Shown here: positions 63,261-64,000 of the stretch, in pieces
Layout of the letters: each line of letters starts with the position of its first letter
Position numbering within the stretch: the first letter of the stretch is position 1
Origin: Bowmanella denitrificans
Lineage (GTDB): Bacteria > Pseudomonadota > Gammaproteobacteria > Enterobacterales > Alteromonadaceae
Assembly: GCF_002887595.1 (NCBI RefSeq)
Contig: NZ_PEBU01000011.1
Span: 157,888-221,887 of the forward strand
Length of the DNA stretch: 64,000 nt
Direction of reading: 5' to 3'
The notes under the pieces: generated by a model
Databases searched by the model: none
Seen by the model: only the letters and a program-made list of their open reading frames with translations
What the model was told of the DNA's origin: nothing
Made by a program: the position numbers and the translations under genes

Positions 63261-63780
63261 TTCCTGCTGCTACCGCGATTTCCGTATATATGGGCAAACT
63301 GATGTGGCTTGCATCGAACTCTTTGGGAACGACAAAGGTATCCCATACATCGGCCTTATAGCGAGCGATGTTAACACTATTGCTTTGATTACCGCCCAAC
63401 ATAAAGAGTGCCTTGTCATCTGCACTTTTACCTACCACAAAGGCAACATGTCCTCCGCCTTTTCTGCTTTTAATGCCAATGGCACCGTACACAGGTTTTG
63501 CTATCTCATTGCCAAAATTTGTCCACGATTTGGCTCTATAGGCTTCGCTGACCGGTGTATAGCCATTCTCCTTCATCACCCAGGCAACGAAAGAACCACA
63601 CCATGCGTTAGCGCCCCCGGAATCGTCCTTGCCCCAGAATTTGGAAGCATTAAAGTAATCAAGAATTCTCGGGTTTGCCTTTTTCCCTGGAACTTCCTTC
63701 TGACCTATTTCAGCTAAGGCTGTTTTCATCCATGGCACAGTATTAGCCATCACTGGTATTGCTGCCTGTTTTTCGGTCAT
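63250..63780 (-). CDS. CHAP/NlpC-like amidase (TIGR02594-type) without signal peptide
   Basis: 176 residues. The papain-like fold of TIGR02594-type proteins is shown by NAWCGSFVAWVM (Cys 61) and GGGHVAFVVG (His 111), with an N-terminal W-M-K-T-A-L-A-E-I-G-Q-K-E stretch that is typical of the group. It would cut peptide bonds in peptidoglycan. It lacks a signal peptide, so it would need a dedicated exporter or lysis to reach its target. It overlaps the downstream exported protein by 11 bases. A phage-derived endolysin is the alternative. Confidence 0.75.
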   Translation of the reverse strand: MTEKQAAIPVMANTVPWMKTALAEIGQKEVPGKKANPRILDYFNASKFWGKDDSGGANAWCGSFVAWVMKENGYTPVSEAYRAKSWTNFGNEIAKPVYGAIGIKSRKGGGHVAFVVGKSADDKALFMLGGNQSNSVNIARYKADVWDTFVVPKEFDASHISLPIYTEIAVAAGSEA

Positions 63781-64000
63781 TGCTCTGTCCTTGTCGCCAT
63801 TCCAATGTATAACTTAGTTAAGCAAAAGGGGAATAGATAGCCAGATTTGACTGTTAAATCGTCTGCATCTTAGTGCATTTCGTGGTTGACGAATCGAAGG
63901 GACCACTAACCACACGAAAATTATCACCACAGAGATGTATGGACTCCCTCCCCCAAGAGGGATACACGTAATAAGCACGCACGCTTTTACACTATCAGGA

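Overview
The window reads as a chromosomal segment of a marine-type gammaproteobacterium, most likely Alteromonadales/Alteromonadaceae. The basis is the set of housekeeping genes (hemW, rdgB, srmB, an NhaC-type antiporter), the general codon style and the extracellular polysaccharide (EPS) gene content. This is a judgement from gene content only; there is no rRNA or tRNA in the window to confirm it.

Positions 1 to about 48,400 are one large EPS and protein-sorting region of the exosortase A (XrtA)/PEP-CTERM type. In order it holds: a glycosyltransferase end, a PaaK-like ligase, a 28-residue mini-ORF and an O-glycosylation-ligase-like membrane protein (1-3006); a reverse-strand block of acyltransferase, Wzx-type flippase and glycosyltransferase (3012-7703); wlbABC for a diacetamido-uronic acid nucleotide sugar (7931-10584); a 1350-residue secreted Kelch/beta-helix/RTX protein and a TPR protein (10628-15461); a tightly packed forward run of glycosyltransferase, asparagine-synthetase-like amidotransferase, polysaccharide deacetylase, DegT-like protein, GNAT/FemAB-like protein and two alpha/beta hydrolases (15645-23394); a heparinase-like lyase and a second O-antigen-ligase-like protein (23376-27608); a PLP decarboxylase, an AMP-forming ligase and an acyl carrier protein (27628-30819); wecB and wecC (30836-33211); and the TPR lipoprotein PrsT (33247-35979). 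The exosortase gene itself and the chain-length and export genes are not in the window and presumably lie upstream of position 1.

From 36 to 48 kb lie the probable outputs and the controller. These are a vanillyl-alcohol-oxidase-type flavoenzyme, two paralogous PEP-CTERM proteins, an N-acyl-amino-acid-synthase-like acyltransferase, a trypsin-like protease, a four-gene HPr-rel-A cassette (twin-arginine protein, PqqD-like, HprK-like kinase, nucleotidyltransferase) and the two-component pair prsK/prsR. PrsR is a sigma-54 activator with a GAFTGA motif. By eye I find good -24/-12 (sigma-54) elements upstream of both PEP-CTERM genes, in tandem duplicate upstream of the acyltransferase, upstream of the HPr-rel-A cassette, and upstream of a distant SGNH/Fn3 protein at 55.3 kb. 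Upstream of both PEP-CTERM promoters there is a shared GTGTAAA-N7-GACATCA motif containing TGT-N11-ACA, a candidate PrsR enhancer site; a partial copy stands before the HPr-rel-A promoter. This suggests one PrsK/PrsR/RpoN regulon covering the whole block.

From 48.5 kb to the end is mostly ordinary chromosome: NhaC antiporter, D-Ala-D-Ala dipeptidase, hemW, rdgB, a TonB-domain protein, a histone-deacetylase-family protein, the SGNH/Fn3 protein, srmB, a TSUP permease with a LytTR regulator, a membrane acyltransferase, a YcaQ-like protein, and a possible amidase effector/immunity pair at the right end. Two intergenic gaps (57981-58335, 62457-62768) are filled with degenerate inverted and direct repeats.
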